The notes below the pieces were generated by a model, which searched no databases, had not been told where the DNA came from, and worked only from the letters and a program-made list of their open reading frames with translations. Positions 50,007 through 59,679 of a DNA stretch of 64,000 nt are shown here, piece by piece. This DNA is from an uncultured Porphyromonas sp. (GTDB lineage: Bacteria > Bacteroidota > Bacteroidia > Bacteroidales > Porphyromonadaceae): assembly GCA_900538385.1 (NCBI GenBank), contig UWSO01000005.1, positions 16,420 to 80,419 of the forward strand, written 5' to 3'. The translations under genes and the position numbers were made by a program. Numbering within the stretch: position 1 is the first letter of the stretch; each line of letters begins with the position of its first letter.

Positions 50007-51480
50007 GCTAAAGCCGATCATGCTCGTCGGAACTGGCTCCGACGTAGGAAAGTCCATCGTGGCGACAGGCATCTGTCGTATTTTGCTACAGGAGGGGTAC
50101 AAGCCCGCTCCCTTTAAGGCGCAAAACATGTCGCTCAATAGCTATCCCACCCCCGAGGAGGGTGAGATAGGTCGTGCGCAAGCGGTGCAGGCGGAGGCGT
50201 GCGGCATACCTTGCCACACCGATATGAACCCGATCCTCCTCAAGCCGACGGCCGATCAGACCACGCAAGTGATCCTCAACGGCAAGGCGGTGGGCAATCA
50301 GTCGGCACGCTCTTACTTCAACGCGGAGCAGCGCAAGCCGCTCTTTGTAGAGGCGATGAAAGCGTTCGACAGACTGGCGAGTCAGTATAACCCGATCGTG
50401 ATAGAAGGTGCGGGCAGCATCTCGGAGGTCAACCTCTGGCCGATGGACATCGTCAATATGCGGGTAGCTCTGCGGACAGGAGCTGACGTTTACCTCGTGG
50501 CGGACATCGAGCGTGGGGGGATCTTCGGCAGTCTCTACGGGACGATCGAGCTCTTGCCCCCAGCAGAGCGCGCTGCGATCAAGGGAATCATCATCAATAA
50601 GTTCCGAGGCGACAGCTCGCTCTTTGACTCGGGGCGGGAGATCATTCAGAAGTTGACCAAGGTTCCCGTCGTGGGGCTGCTCCCTTACCTGCCCAATATG
50701 CAGATAGATGCAGAGGATGGAGTCTCCATCGACAGCTACGCTGCGCAGCCTCGACCCGATACGCTCAATGTGGCGGTGGTGCGACTGCCGCACATCTCCA
50801 ACTTTACCGATTTTGACTCGCTACGCTTCATCTCTGGCATTACGCTCTACTTCACTTCCGACGCTGAGGCGCTCCGCCAGGCGGACATCATCATGCTCCC
50901 CGGGAGTAAGAACACGATCGACGACCTCCTCTGGCTACAAGCTGAGGGGCTCGATGCGGTCATCCTAGCTCATCACAAGGCGGGTCGACCGCTCTACGGC
51001 ATCTGCGGAGGTTATCAGATGATGGGTCTGCGCATCACCGACAGCGATGGCGTCGAGGGCGAACCGCGCACCGTCCGTGGCTTAGGACTTCTGCCCACAG
51101 AGACCACGCTACAGAGCAATAAAGCGGTACGTACCTCCACTTTTACCTACCTCCCTACGGGTACTCCCGATTGCCAAGGCTACGAGATCCACTGCGGGGT
51201 GACGCAGCCCGTCGATGCGCCCGACTCGCCCGTAGTCATGAGAACTGGCGAAACACCCGACGGCTACTGGGTCTCTCCTCGCCTGTGGGGTAGCTACATG
51301 CACGGCATCTGGGACAATGAAGCGATCGTGCAGCAGATCCTGCACGAGGTAGCTCCTGAGCGAACCTACTACCTAGAGCGCACCTTTGCTACGCGCGAAG
51401 CGGCTTACGACCGCCTCGCCGAGCACATGCGTCAGCATCTAGACATAGAGTATATGCTACAAAGTCTGCGCAACGTATGA
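49999..51480 (+). CDS. cobQ: Cobyric acid synthase
   Basis: Amidates four side chains of adenosylcobyrinic acid a,c-diamide with glutamine and ATP. The 493 residues have the deviant Walker A GTGSDVGKSIVATGICRIL, FKAQNMSLNSY, the GAGSISEVNL segment, and a C-terminal triad glutamine amidotransferase with nucleophile Cys in YGICGGYQMMG and His in GSYMHGIWD. ATG 49999 overlaps the end of cobC; an in-frame ATG at 49954 is deeper inside it and less likely. It overlaps the next gene by 4 bases. Confidence 0.96.
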   Translation: MSKLKPIMLVGTGSDVGKSIVATGICRILLQEGYKPAPFKAQNMSLNSYPTPEEGEIGRAQAVQAEACGIPCHTDMNPILLKPTADQTTQVILNGKAVGNQSARSYFNAEQRKPLFVEAMKAFDRLASQYNPIVIEGAGSISEVNLWPMDIVNMRVALRTGADVYLVADIERGGIFGSLYGTIELLPPAERAAIKGIIINKFRGDSSLFDSGREIIQKLTKVPVVGLLPYLPNMQIDAEDGVSIDSYAAQPRPDTLNVAVVRLPHISNFTDFDSLRFISGITLYFTSDAEALRQADIIMLPGSKNTIDDLLWLQAEGLDAVILAHHKAGRPLYGICGGYQMMGLRITDSDGVEGEPRTVRGLGLLPTETTLQSNKAVRTSTFTYLPTGTPDCQGYEIHCGVTQPVDAPDSPVVMRTGETPDGYWVSPRLWGSYMHGIWDNEAIVQQILHEVAPERTYYLERTFATREAAYDRLAEHMRQHLDIEYMLQSLRNV

Positions 51481-52496
51481 TAGTAGGACACGGGGACGAT
51501 CGATACAGCTACGGAGCGCTCGTGCGCTACGACTTCTCTAGCAATGTGCCTTACCGCAACCATGCGGGCGAAATTATAAGCCACCTCTCAGGACGACTTG
51601 AGAGCCTGACCCACTATCCAGACCCCCAGGCGAAGGAGCTGCGGGAACTCTTGGCACAGCACTGGCGCCTCGATCCCGACTGGCTACTGGTGACCAATGG
51701 ATCGACAGAGGCTTTCTACCTCTTGGCGCATCTCTTTGCGGGAGGCAAGACGCTCATCACCGTCCCCTCCTTTGCTGAGTATGAAGACGCTTGTCAGCTC
51801 TATCGCCATCACATTACCTATATCCCGACGAGTGCCATAGCCAGCCAAAGCACCCCTGCCGACCTCCTCTGGAGTGCTCTGCCAAATAATCCCGACGGTG
51901 AGATCTCGCATCGAGCTGCCCTGCTCAACTACTGCTCGGCGCATCCAGATAGTTACGTGATCGTGGACGAAGCTTACGCCGAACTCTGTGCCGAGCCTGT
52001 GACGCTCCTAGACGAAGTGGCGCATCATCCCAACCTGATCATCGTTCGTTCGCTGACCAAGAGCTTTGCGCTCCCAGGTATACGTCTCGGCTACATCATT
52101 GCTCACCCCTCGCTGCTGGCTCGCCTTGAACCGCTCCGCTCGCCCTGGAGCGTCAATGCCCTTGCCCTAGAGGCGGGCGCTTACATCTGCCAGCACTACG
52201 ACCAGTTACTGCCAGATGCTGTGGGCTTAGTGCGGGAGGCGCAACACCTCGCTCACGAAGTGGCTCAGATCCCCGGTGTCTCGCTGACACCCAGCCCCAC
52301 GTCTTACTTCCTTACTTGCCTAGATGAGGGGTGCGGCACCGCAGCCCAGCTCAAGGAGTACCTCGTCACGCAGCATGGCGTCTTGATCCGAGATGCGGCC
52401 AACTTCCGCTCCCTTTCGCCCCGCCACTTCAGGCTCTCGGTGCAGTCGCCAGAAGCTGGTCAAGCGTTGCTCCGAGGTTTGTCAAGCTACTTATAG
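51477..52496 (+). CDS. cobD: L-threonine-O-3-phosphate decarboxylase-like aminotransferase
   Basis: A PLP-dependent class I/II enzyme (339 residues), related to histidinol-phosphate aminotransferase. Its place between cobQ and cbiB supports CobD, which makes (R)-1-amino-2-propanol phosphate, the linker of cobalamin. Visible motifs: VTNGSTEAFYLLAHLF, LPNNPDGEI, VIVDEAYAELC and the Schiff-base Lys in RSLTKSFALPGIRLGY. The start overlaps cobQ by four bases (ATGA), and cbiB follows after one base. The alternative, a histidinol-phosphate aminotransferase, is unlikely in this context. Confidence 0.88.
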   Translation: MIVGHGDDRYSYGALVRYDFSSNVPYRNHAGEIISHLSGRLESLTHYPDPQAKELRELLAQHWRLDPDWLLVTNGSTEAFYLLAHLFAGGKTLITVPSFAEYEDACQLYRHHITYIPTSAIASQSTPADLLWSALPNNPDGEISHRAALLNYCSAHPDSYVIVDEAYAELCAEPVTLLDEVAHHPNLIIVRSLTKSFALPGIRLGYIIAHPSLLARLEPLRSPWSVNALALEAGAYICQHYDQLLPDAVGLVREAQHLAHEVAQIPGVSLTPSPTSYFLTCLDEGCGTAAQLKEYLVTQHGVLIRDAANFRSLSPRHFRLSVQSPEAGQALLRGLSSYL

Positions 52497-52497
52497 T

Positions 52498-53412
52498 ATG
52501 TATCCGCTACTCTTCGGCCTCCTCCTCGACCTGCTCCTCGGCGATCCACGCTGGGCGCTCCATCCGATACGACTCTTCGGCCAGCTCATCGCATGGGGCG
52601 AGCGCTGGCTCAACCATCCGCCCCATCAGAAGGCAAAAGGCACGCTCCTCTCTCTCATACTCGTGCTGGGCGTGTGGGGCTTTTTCTTTGCTGTCGAATG
52701 GCTCCTAGCGGACTATCGCTATGTCCTATTGGCTTGGCAAACGATCTTTTTCTTCTTTGCGATCTGTCCGCGGAGCTTGATCGGCGAAGCTTTGGCTGTA
52801 GAGCGTTATGTGGCTGCTGGCGACCTCGAGGGGGCGCGCAAGCGTCTCTCCTGGATCGTGGGTCGTGACACCTCGCAGCTCACCTTTGCGCAGATCCGCA
52901 CCGCCGTGCTGGAGACGCTTGCGGAGAATCTCTCCGACGGCGTCATCGCTCCACTCTTCTTCTACGCTCTGGGCGGAGTGCCGCTCATGATGGCTTATAA
53001 AATGATCAACACGCTCGACTCCATGATCGGCTACAAAGACCAGCACTACAAAGACTTCGGCTACTTTGCTGCACGCATCCTCGATGACGCTGCGAACTAT
53101 ATCCCATCTCGTCTCACGGCGCTCCTGATGCTCCTCGTGGCTCCGAGTCGGCGAGCTGTACGCACCGTGTGGCGTGATGCACGCAAGCATGCCAGTCCCA
53201 ATTCGGGCTATCCCGAGTCGGCTCTGGCGGGGATCCTCGGGGTGCAGTTTGGCGGACCCAACATCTACCACGGTATGCTCGTCGAGAAGCCCTATATCGG
53301 CACTCAAATCTACCCTGTCACTGCACAGACACTCCGTCGCACCATCCGCATAGTCATCGCTGTCACCCTCCTCGCCAGTCTCCTCGTCCTCCTCACCTAC
53401 CTCTATCGCTAG
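52498..53412 (+). CDS. cbiB: Adenosylcobinamide-phosphate synthase
   Basis: Attaches aminopropanol (phosphate) to adenosylcobyric acid, forming adenosylcobinamide (phosphate). The 304-residue integral membrane protein shows typical motifs: [50 protein letters not shown], and [28 protein letters not shown]-like residues at 53005-53093. The start at 52498 follows the cobD stop directly. It ends the cobalamin operon; no strong terminator was seen after it. Confidence 0.95.
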   Translation: [304 protein letters not shown]

Positions 53413-53473
53413 AAATTGGTGAAGGCGGCTGGCTATTGCTCAAAGGCTAAAGGCACTAGCACTCCTAGAGAAA

Positions 53474-53512
53474 ACCTCTAATTTCTAGTCTCTGACTTCT
53501 AACCTCTAATTT
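53474..53512. repeat. Degenerate 7-bp array upstream of nrnA
   Basis: CTCTAAT, TTCTAGT, CTCTGAC, TTCTAAC and CTCTAAT run in phase and end in TTTCG just before the -7 element, the same arrangement as before mnmG and the cobalamin operon. Confidence 0.8.
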
Positions 53513-53514
53513 CG

Positions 53515-53522
53515 TATCTTTG
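53515..53522 (+). promoter_or_regulatory. -7 promoter element of nrnA
   Basis: TATCTTTG is an exact TAnnTTTG match followed by C, 25 bases before the start codon. The heptad array occupies the -33 region. Confidence 0.7.
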
Positions 53523-53547
53523 CGGGTGTATACCTTTTCCGATCTCT

Positions 53548-54636
53548 ATGTCGCAGCTTAGCAATAGACCTTTATCAGACACTTTGGATCTTACCTCGCT
53601 AGGAGGTGAGGGCGAGCGTCGTGTTGTCATCGTAGGACACAAGTCGCCTGACGGGGACTGCATAGGCAGTGCCTTGGCGCTGCGTAGCTATCTGCTGACA
53701 CGAGGTGCTGACGAGGTCTCTATCATGGTCGTAGGGCGTATACCGGACAACCTTCTTTGGCTCCCTGGCGCTGAGACGATACATCAGCTCTCCTCACAGA
53801 GCGACTTAGAGCCTATACGTCAGATATTGGATCAGGCAAGGCTACTGCTTTTGGTCGACTTCAACCATCTGGGACGTATCGGCAACCCGCTTGAGGGCTT
53901 GGTCGCTGAGATCGTGGGTAAGCCTGAGGTGCGCTCCGTGATGATAGACCACCATCCAGAGCCAGAGATGGGGCTGGTTGATGAGATCTATAGCGACACC
54001 TCGGCATGTGCTACGGGCTTTCTCATAGCTGAGCTACTCGGAGGTGGCGCGTCGAGAGAGTTAGAGCTGTATGGCGGTGCCGATATGGCGACCTGCCTTC
54101 TGGCGGCTACCTATACCGATACGGGACTCCTGCGGCATGGAGCGATTACCCCGACGCTCTTTAGGACGATCGCTCATCTCCTAGAGGTCGGTGCGAGGCA
54201 TGAGGAGATTGTGCTGCGGATCTTCAAGAGTGACAAGCTGAACCGACAGCGCCTCCTCGGCTACATCATCAACGAGCGTACGACCTACGATCTCGATCTT
54301 GGGGTGGCAGTCTTTACGCTTAGGCAGGAGGACTTTGACCGCTTTGGCATAGAGCCTGGAGATACAGAGGGCTTGGTAAATGTACCCCTTGATGTGGCAG
54401 GTATACGAGCCGTCGCATTCCTCCGAGAGCAGCGTGATCCCGACGAACCGGTCAAGATATCGCTTCGCTCGCAAGGTAACTTGCCCGTCAATGAAGTGGC
54501 GAGCAAACTCTTTGACGGGGGCGGGCATCTGAACGCTGCGGGTGCTGAGTACCAGGGTACGCTGTCGGATGCATTAGCACTCGTGTGGCAGGGGTTGCGC
54601 CAGCTTGTGCAGGACTACCCAGAGATTAGAAGTTAG
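53548..54636 (+). CDS. nrnA: DHH-family phosphoesterase, NrnA-type nanoRNase/pAp phosphatase
   Basis: The 362 residues show the DHH/DHHA1 layout: HKSPDGDCIGSALAL (motif I), VDFNHLGRIG (motif II), MIDHHPEPEM (DHH motif), the metal-site Asp in TYTDTGLLRHG, and the C-terminal DHHA1 substrate loop GGGHLNAAGAEY. NrnA degrades 2-5-mers of RNA and dephosphorylates pAp. The last codons (EIRS, stop) are encoded by the start of a heptad repeat array, so the repeat has probably altered the C-terminus. Confidence 0.9.
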   Translation: MSQLSNRPLSDTLDLTSLGGEGERRVVIVGHKSPDGDCIGSALALRSYLLTRGADEVSIMVVGRIPDNLLWLPGAETIHQLSSQSDLEPIRQILDQARLLLLVDFNHLGRIGNPLEGLVAEIVGKPEVRSVMIDHHPEPEMGLVDEIYSDTSACATGFLIAELLGGGASRELELYGGADMATCLLAATYTDTGLLRHGAITPTLFRTIAHLLEVGARHEEIVLRIFKSDKLNRQRLLGYIINERTTYDLDLGVAVFTLRQEDFDRFGIEPGDTEGLVNVPLDVAGIRAVAFLREQRDPDEPVKISLRSQGNLPVNEVASKLFDGGGHLNAAGAEYQGTLSDALALVWQGLRQLVQDYPEIRS

Positions 54637-54656
54637 AGGTTAGAAATTAGAGATTA
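54617..54656. repeat. Degenerate 7-bp (NTTAGAR) array over the nrnA stop
   Basis: ATTAGAA, GTTAGAG, GTTAGAA, ATTAGAG and ATTAGAC run in phase; the TAG stop of nrnA (54634-54636) lies within. Here the units read TTAGA relative to the adjoining genes, opposite to the promoter-linked arrays. Confidence 0.8.
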
Positions 54657-54668
54657 GACAATAGATAT

Positions 54669-55298
54669 ATGAAAGCAACAAACCATACCATCACCACCCT
54701 TGTGACACTCGTCCTGATGCTCCTACTGGGGCAGGGAGCCTTGACCAGCTGTCGCGATAAGCAGCATATCAAGTCGCTCTCGGAGATGCTACGCGACGAG
54801 AAGAAGATGATAGACAACTTCATTCAGGAGCAAGGGATGAATGTGCAGGAGGGTGTCGAGGAGCAGCAAGAGTTTGATCCCGCCGTATGGTACAAGTTCC
54901 CTAATGGAGTCTACATGCAGGTCATCGACAAAGGTGGCGAGCTGGCTAAGCCTGAGCGTACGCGCGTCATGCTACGTATGAAAGGGCGCTTCATCGCACC
55001 AGACTACAAACATGACTTTGACAACCTCTCTAAGGGCTATCAGCAGTCTACGGAGTTTATCTACATTAACTCACGCGACCGCACCGGCTCTATCCACTAC
55101 AAGCTGATCCAAGAGCAGTACGGTCACTCCATCGATGCGCTGATGTGCGAGGGAGTCGCCTATCCGCTCACGATGGTGGGCAATGGCGCTAGGATACGTC
55201 TCCTCGTTCCCTTCCTCTTAGGACCCAACATCGCATACAATGCGGGCGCTCCGATGTATTGCGAGGAGGTATGGTACCAGTTTGTCGAGGAGTCCTAA
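54669..55298 (+). CDS. DUF4827-like lipoprotein
   Basis: The 209 residues start with a lipoprotein signal (LMLLLGQGALTSC, Cys about 28). The mature part has a charged helical segment (SLSEMLRDEKKMIDNFIQEQ), WYKFPNGVYMQVIDKG, and a C-terminal half resembling FKBP-like or DUF4827 envelope proteins (GVAYPLTMVGNGARIRLLVPF). Its place before glmM suggests an envelope-related role, but nothing specific can be shown. The family name is from memory of Bacteroidota gene neighbourhoods and needs a search. Confidence 0.6.
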   Translation: MKATNHTITTLVTLVLMLLLGQGALTSCRDKQHIKSLSEMLRDEKKMIDNFIQEQGMNVQEGVEEQQEFDPAVWYKFPNGVYMQVIDKGGELAKPERTRVMLRMKGRFIAPDYKHDFDNLSKGYQQSTEFIYINSRDRTGSIHYKLIQEQYGHSIDALMCEGVAYPLTMVGNGARIRLLVPFLLGPNIAYNAGAPMYCEEVWYQFVEES

Positions 55299-55383
55299 CC
55301 TCCTACGGGCATCTCTGATGCCAGCTTGTGCTAAGGCATACGCCTAGCTACTCATTCTTGAAACAACACACTTAATCTATACT

Positions 55384-56781
55384 ATGACGGTCATCAAATC
55401 AATCTCTGGAATACGCGGTACTGTCGGAGGCTCTCCGACAGACGGCTTCAACCCACTGACGATAGCACACTTTGTCGTGGGGTATGCACAGCACATCAAG
55501 CTCTACGAGTCTATCAGCAGACCAACCATCGTGGTGGGTCGCGACGCCAGACTATCGGGAGAGATGGTGCAGCAGGTGGTCATCGGCGCGCTGCTCGGTA
55601 TGGGCTGCGATGTAATCAATATAGGACTGGCTACGACACCCACTACGGAGATGGCTGTCTTAGGACACCGTGCCAACGGCGGAATCATCATCACCGCTTC
55701 GCATAACCCGATCCAGTGGAACGCGCTAAAGTTCCTGGGGAGCGACGGCACCTTCCTCAACGCAGACCGTGGCAACGAAGTGCTACGTCTTTCGGAAGAT
55801 CACACCGTGCCGTTTGCTTCGGTAGAAGATTTGGGGCAAGTCATCTCGACCGACTCCTATCTGCAGAAGCATATTGACGCAATCCTCGCACTGCCCGAGG
55901 TAGACGTGGAGGCTATCCGTAAGGCTGAGCTGACGGTCGCCTACGATCCAATCAATTCGGTCGGAGCTATCGCTCTGCCACCGCTCTTTGAGGCGCTTGG
56001 CGTCAAGCAGTGGAGAGGGATTAATGACACGCCCGACGGTAAGTTTGCTCACAACCCAGAGCCACTACCTAGCCACCTCGTGGATCTCTGCGAGCTGGTA
56101 CGCATAGCACATGCCGATGTGGGCTTTTCGGTAGACCCAGACGTGGATCGCCTAGCGATCATTGACGAGACGGGTCACCCCTTTGGCGAGGAGTACACAC
56201 TGGTCGCTGTCGCCGACTACCTCCTCGACTATAATGAGGGTGGCAATACAGTTTCCAATATGAGTTCGACGCGAGCTCTGCGAGACATCACCGAGCAGCA
56301 TGGCGGTAGCTATACGCCGGCAGCGGTTGGCGAGGTCAACGTGGTCAAGCGTATGCGAGAGACCGATGCGCTCATTGGCGGCGAGGGTAATGGCGGCGTT
56401 ATCTATCCGCATCTGCATGCAGGACGAGATGCGCTCGTTGGTATCGCACTCTTCCTCACTCACTTGGCAAAGAACGGCGAGACGGTTAGTCAGCTACGTA
56501 AGCGCTACCCCGACTACGCCATGTGCAAGCGCCGTGTAGAGCTACCTGCGGAGACGGACGTGACAGCGCTCTTTGCAAAGTTAGAGTGTGAGGTTGCTTC
56601 GCTGAAGCCCTTGACAGAGGATGGTATGAAGATCGACTTCGAAGACTCGTGGGTGCAAGTACGTCCCAGCAATACAGAGCCGATCGTCCGGGTTTATACG
56701 GAGGCTCCGACCGAGGAGGCTGCCTCGGCACTGGCTGATGAGTACGTCTCGCTTGTCGAGCAGCAGCTCGCCCGTAAGTAA
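55384..56781 (+). CDS. glmM: Phosphoglucosamine mutase
   Basis: Converts glucosamine-6-phosphate to glucosamine-1-phosphate for UDP-GlcNAc synthesis. The 465 residues belong to the alpha-D-phosphohexomutase family: the phospho-Ser S106 in IIITASHNPIQWNALKF, the metal-binding DPDVDRLAI, the sugar loop GGEGNGGVIYP, and the C-terminal phosphate loop VRPSNTEPIVRVY. The glucosamine specificity is inferred from loop sequence and similarity to Bacteroidota GlmM; phosphomannomutase activity is possible. It is followed 3 bases later by the rRNA methyltransferase gene. Confidence 0.92.
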   Translation: MTVIKSISGIRGTVGGSPTDGFNPLTIAHFVVGYAQHIKLYESISRPTIVVGRDARLSGEMVQQVVIGALLGMGCDVINIGLATTPTTEMAVLGHRANGGIIITASHNPIQWNALKFLGSDGTFLNADRGNEVLRLSEDHTVPFASVEDLGQVISTDSYLQKHIDAILALPEVDVEAIRKAELTVAYDPINSVGAIALPPLFEALGVKQWRGINDTPDGKFAHNPEPLPSHLVDLCELVRIAHADVGFSVDPDVDRLAIIDETGHPFGEEYTLVAVADYLLDYNEGGNTVSNMSSTRALRDITEQHGGSYTPAAVGEVNVVKRMRETDALIGGEGNGGVIYPHLHAGRDALVGIALFLTHLAKNGETVSQLRKRYPDYAMCKRRVELPAETDVTALFAKLECEVASLKPLTEDGMKIDFEDSWVQVRPSNTEPIVRVYTEAPTEEAASALADEYVSLVEQQLARK

Positions 56782-56784
56782 CCT

Positions 56785-58221
56785 ATGGCAAGAGGTCGCA
56801 AAGAGCCTAGATATCTAGACGATGTACTCATCGAGCGGATGGGTGCCGAGGGACAATGCGTAGCACATATCGAGGATAAGGTGCTCTTCGTTCCCTATGC
56901 GGCACCCGGCGACCGCTGTCGCATACGTGTCGGTCGCTCCAAGCGGAGCTATATGACGGGCACCATCGAGGAGCTGCTAGAGCCTTCGCCACTGCGCGTA
57001 GAGCCTCGCTGTGAGGTCTTCGGTGCGTGTGGCGGGTGCAAGTGGCAGCAACTACCTTACGAGGAGCAGCTTCGAGGTAAGGCGCAGCAAGCTGCGGACG
57101 CTATGGTCCGCATCGGACATATCGCAATAGAGCACACAGAGCCGATTGTAGGGTGTGAGGATCCGTGGCACTACCGCAATAAGGTCGAGTTTACTTTTAG
57201 CAAGAAGCGCTGGCTTACCGAGGAGGAGCTCAAAAGCCTGCCCGAGGAAGCAAGCGAACAGGAGCTTTGCGGGGTAGGTTTTCACAAAGCTGGCATGTTT
57301 GACAAGGTACTAGACCTGCACGGCGTGACTTGTCAGATAGCCGACCCGATAGCTTCGGAGATACGAGACTATCTCAACGACTACTGCCTAGCGCGCTGGG
57401 AGGAGTACCCTTACTACGACCAGAGAGCGCACGAGGGTGTGATGCGAACGCTCCTAATCCGCACCACGACACTGGGCGGACTGATGGTGCTGATCGCTTT
57501 CGCCGAGGGGACGGAGGAGCTGCGCGTACAGCTCTTGGAGGCACTGCGTGTGCGCTTCCCCCAGATCACGTCGCTCTACTACATGGTCAATACGAAGTTC
57601 AACGACAGCCTGGCCGACCTCCCAGCGCAGCTCTACAGCGGCGCGCCATACATCGAGGAGGATATGCACGGCTTGCGTTACCGTATCGGACCTAAGTCCT
57701 TCTACCAGACGAATAGTCGGCAGGCGGAGCGACTCTATGAGAAGGTGCGTGAATATGCTCAGCTCACGGGCGATGAGGTGGTCTACGACCTCTACACAGG
57801 TGCTGGGACGATTGCCAACTACTTGGCACAAAGCTGTCGTTCTGTCATCGGGATCGAGTATGTGCCAGAGGCTGTCGAGGATGCTTTTGTCAATAGAGAT
57901 CAGAACGGGATCACGAACGCTACCTTCTACGCAGGCGATATGAAAGCGATCCTGACCGATGACTTCGTCGCAGCGCATGGTCGTCCTGAGGTGCTGGTGA
58001 CCGACCCGCCACGTGCAGGTATGGATGCGCCCGTCGTAGAGGTAATCCTACGGGCAGCGCCACAGCGCATCGTCTATGTCAGTTGCAACCCTGCGACCCA
58101 GGCACGGGACTTAGCACTCCTCATGGCTGAGGGGCGGTATAGAGCCGTGCGAGCCTGTGCGGTAGACATGTTCCCCCATACGCACCATGTGGAGCATGTC
58201 GTGCTGCTGGAGCGAGTGTAG
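56785..58221 (+). CDS. rlmD: 23S rRNA (uracil-5-)-methyltransferase, RlmD/RumA-type
   Basis: The 478 residues have an N-terminal TRAM domain (about 12-66), a [4Fe-4S] Cys cluster (C76, C82, C85 in RCEVFGACGGCKW), and a C-terminal SAM-dependent fold with YDLYTGAGTIANYLAQ, VTDPPRAGMD, and the nucleophilic Cys in IVYVSCNPATQARDL. It methylates uracil C5 in rRNA; whether the target is U1939 (RlmD) or U747 (RlmC) cannot be told from sequence. It follows glmM by 3 bases and ends at a terminator. Confidence 0.9.
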   Translation: MARGRKEPRYLDDVLIERMGAEGQCVAHIEDKVLFVPYAAPGDRCRIRVGRSKRSYMTGTIEELLEPSPLRVEPRCEVFGACGGCKWQQLPYEEQLRGKAQQAADAMVRIGHIAIEHTEPIVGCEDPWHYRNKVEFTFSKKRWLTEEELKSLPEEASEQELCGVGFHKAGMFDKVLDLHGVTCQIADPIASEIRDYLNDYCLARWEEYPYYDQRAHEGVMRTLLIRTTTLGGLMVLIAFAEGTEELRVQLLEALRVRFPQITSLYYMVNTKFNDSLADLPAQLYSGAPYIEEDMHGLRYRIGPKSFYQTNSRQAERLYEKVREYAQLTGDEVVYDLYTGAGTIANYLAQSCRSVIGIEYVPEAVEDAFVNRDQNGITNATFYAGDMKAILTDDFVAAHGRPEVLVTDPPRAGMDAPVVEVILRAAPQRIVYVSCNPATQARDLALLMAEGRYRAVRACAVDMFPHTHHVEHVVLLERV

Positions 58222-58259
58222 AGACCGCCGAGCGATTACTCTACACTCGACGGTCTCTT
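58220..58259. terminator. Hairpin between convergent genes
   Basis: AGAGACCGCCGAG (58220-58232) pairs with CTCGACGGTCTCT (58246-58258), one mismatch. It separates rlmD (+) from the gene ending at 58264 (-). Confidence 0.75.
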
Positions 58260-58263
58260 GAGG

Positions 58264-59679
58264 TCAATCTGCGACACAGCGGATGGCGTGAGCAAACGAC
58301 CTATTGCCCATTGTTTTCGTAAACATAAAGTCTGCAGGTATTTGATACGTAAGGCGATAAGCCATCGGGGCATTATTGAATCCTAGCACAGGGTCTGTAA
58401 AATACTCAGCCGTAGATGACCATACGAAGATCCCCCCCTTGCCGATGATATTACATCCAGTATCAAATTCCCGACCGCTTCCTGATGCGGGCCACCAAGA
58501 GGATTTTCCATTGAAAGAATAGTAGAATCCACTCATATCTTCCGAAGGAACTTTATTCATCAACTCTTCCCACTGAGAGACCTGAGGTATATGAAATCCT
58601 GCAGGACTAGGATCGTAGTCTGTCTTGACCCCACCCCAAAGTGTCAAATCGATCGGAGTGTGCCAGTCGCAACTTTTGTCCTCGAAGTAAAATGTCGTAG
58701 GATGAGCGATAGCCGTAGCTAGATCTACAGCCTTGGTCTCGACTTGCCACTTCTTTAGATACTTGGGGTTCAAAATTGTCCAACGCACACACTCGGTGAA
58801 GACGTTTTCCTTTTCCCATTCGGTTTCTTCGTAGCCAGCGAAGAAAGGAGTCGGTCGTCCCCACTGCCATACCAAACCCCAAGTTGCCTTACCCTCTGAA
58901 GGATCTGCAGAAGTTGCTCCAAGGTTGCGATCCATAAAGACTGCTCCATTTTCGTACTGCATCGTCTTCGGAGGATCTGTACACCAGATATGCCACACCC
59001 AGACGATGGTTCCATCTTTGTCAAATCCTGCTATTATGGCGTTACCCTCTTCTCCAGTAGTGGTCAAATACACTTTACTCCCATCATAGTGTACATCAGA
59101 GAGTAGTAGCTGCTCTTCGCGATCTGCAACTTTAGTTGTCCAAATCCAGTCAACCTTGTCAATATGCTCGATAGGCTTACCACTGACATGTAGAGGGGTA
59201 AAGCTGTATTGCCCCCTCTCTGACACTATGTAGCAGTTGGCTCCAGGTCCGAGATCTTTTGTTGTAGACTCAGCTGTTTGAAACGTCTTACGACATACTG
59301 GCTGACCTGTCGGGGTGTCCAATGCAAAAGCTACGACCACATATTTGGTTGCACCTTGTAGTGTATCCAACATCAGCTTCTGCTTACCTGTGAAGCTGTG
59401 ATGCTGTAGTGTGTTCGCATCTACATCAGAGAGTTTGCGAATAATCTCCGAGTCCTCAAGTCCCTCCAAAGAGGTCGCTAGATAGACTCCGCAGAAATAA
59501 CGTTGTTCAGTTACAGACGGTGTAATAGCTACGCAAGCACTACGCTCCGTAACCTCAGATACCTCTATAGAGTAGGTATATTGAGAGAGCTTTATGTCAC
59601 AATCGTCAGAGCAACTGATGTTCCATAAGGATAAGATTGCAAACACAAAGATTAGGAGAGACTTCTTAGTTTTAATCAT
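58264..59679 (-). CDS. Surface lipoprotein with FISUMP-like domain
   Basis: The 471 residues start MIKTKKSLLIFVFAILSLWNISC, a lipoprotein signal; an in-frame ATG 17 codons upstream is rejected. A beta domain (about 30-135) precedes a C-terminal segment with FMDRNLGATSADPSEGKATW, GLVWQWGRPTPF, WHTPIDLTLWG and AGFHIPQVSQWEELM, features of the 'Fibrobacter succinogenes major paralogous' (FISUMP) domain. Such domains occur in surface and fimbria-associated proteins of Bacteroidota. Function unknown. Confidence 0.75.
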   Translation of the reverse strand: MIKTKKSLLIFVFAILSLWNISCSDDCDIKLSQYTYSIEVSEVTERSACVAITPSVTEQRYFCGVYLATSLEGLEDSEIIRKLSDVDANTLQHHSFTGKQKLMLDTLQGATKYVVVAFALDTPTGQPVCRKTFQTAESTTKDLGPGANCYIVSERGQYSFTPLHVSGKPIEHIDKVDWIWTTKVADREEQLLLSDVHYDGSKVYLTTTGEEGNAIIAGFDKDGTIVWVWHIWCTDPPKTMQYENGAVFMDRNLGATSADPSEGKATWGLVWQWGRPTPFFAGYEETEWEKENVFTECVRWTILNPKYLKKWQVETKAVDLATAIAHPTTFYFEDKSCDWHTPIDLTLWGGVKTDYDPSPAGFHIPQVSQWEELMNKVPSEDMSGFYYSFNGKSSWWPASGSGREFDTGCNIIGKGGIFVWSSTAEYFTDPVLGFNNAPMAYRLTYQIPADFMFTKTMGNRSFAHAIRCVAD

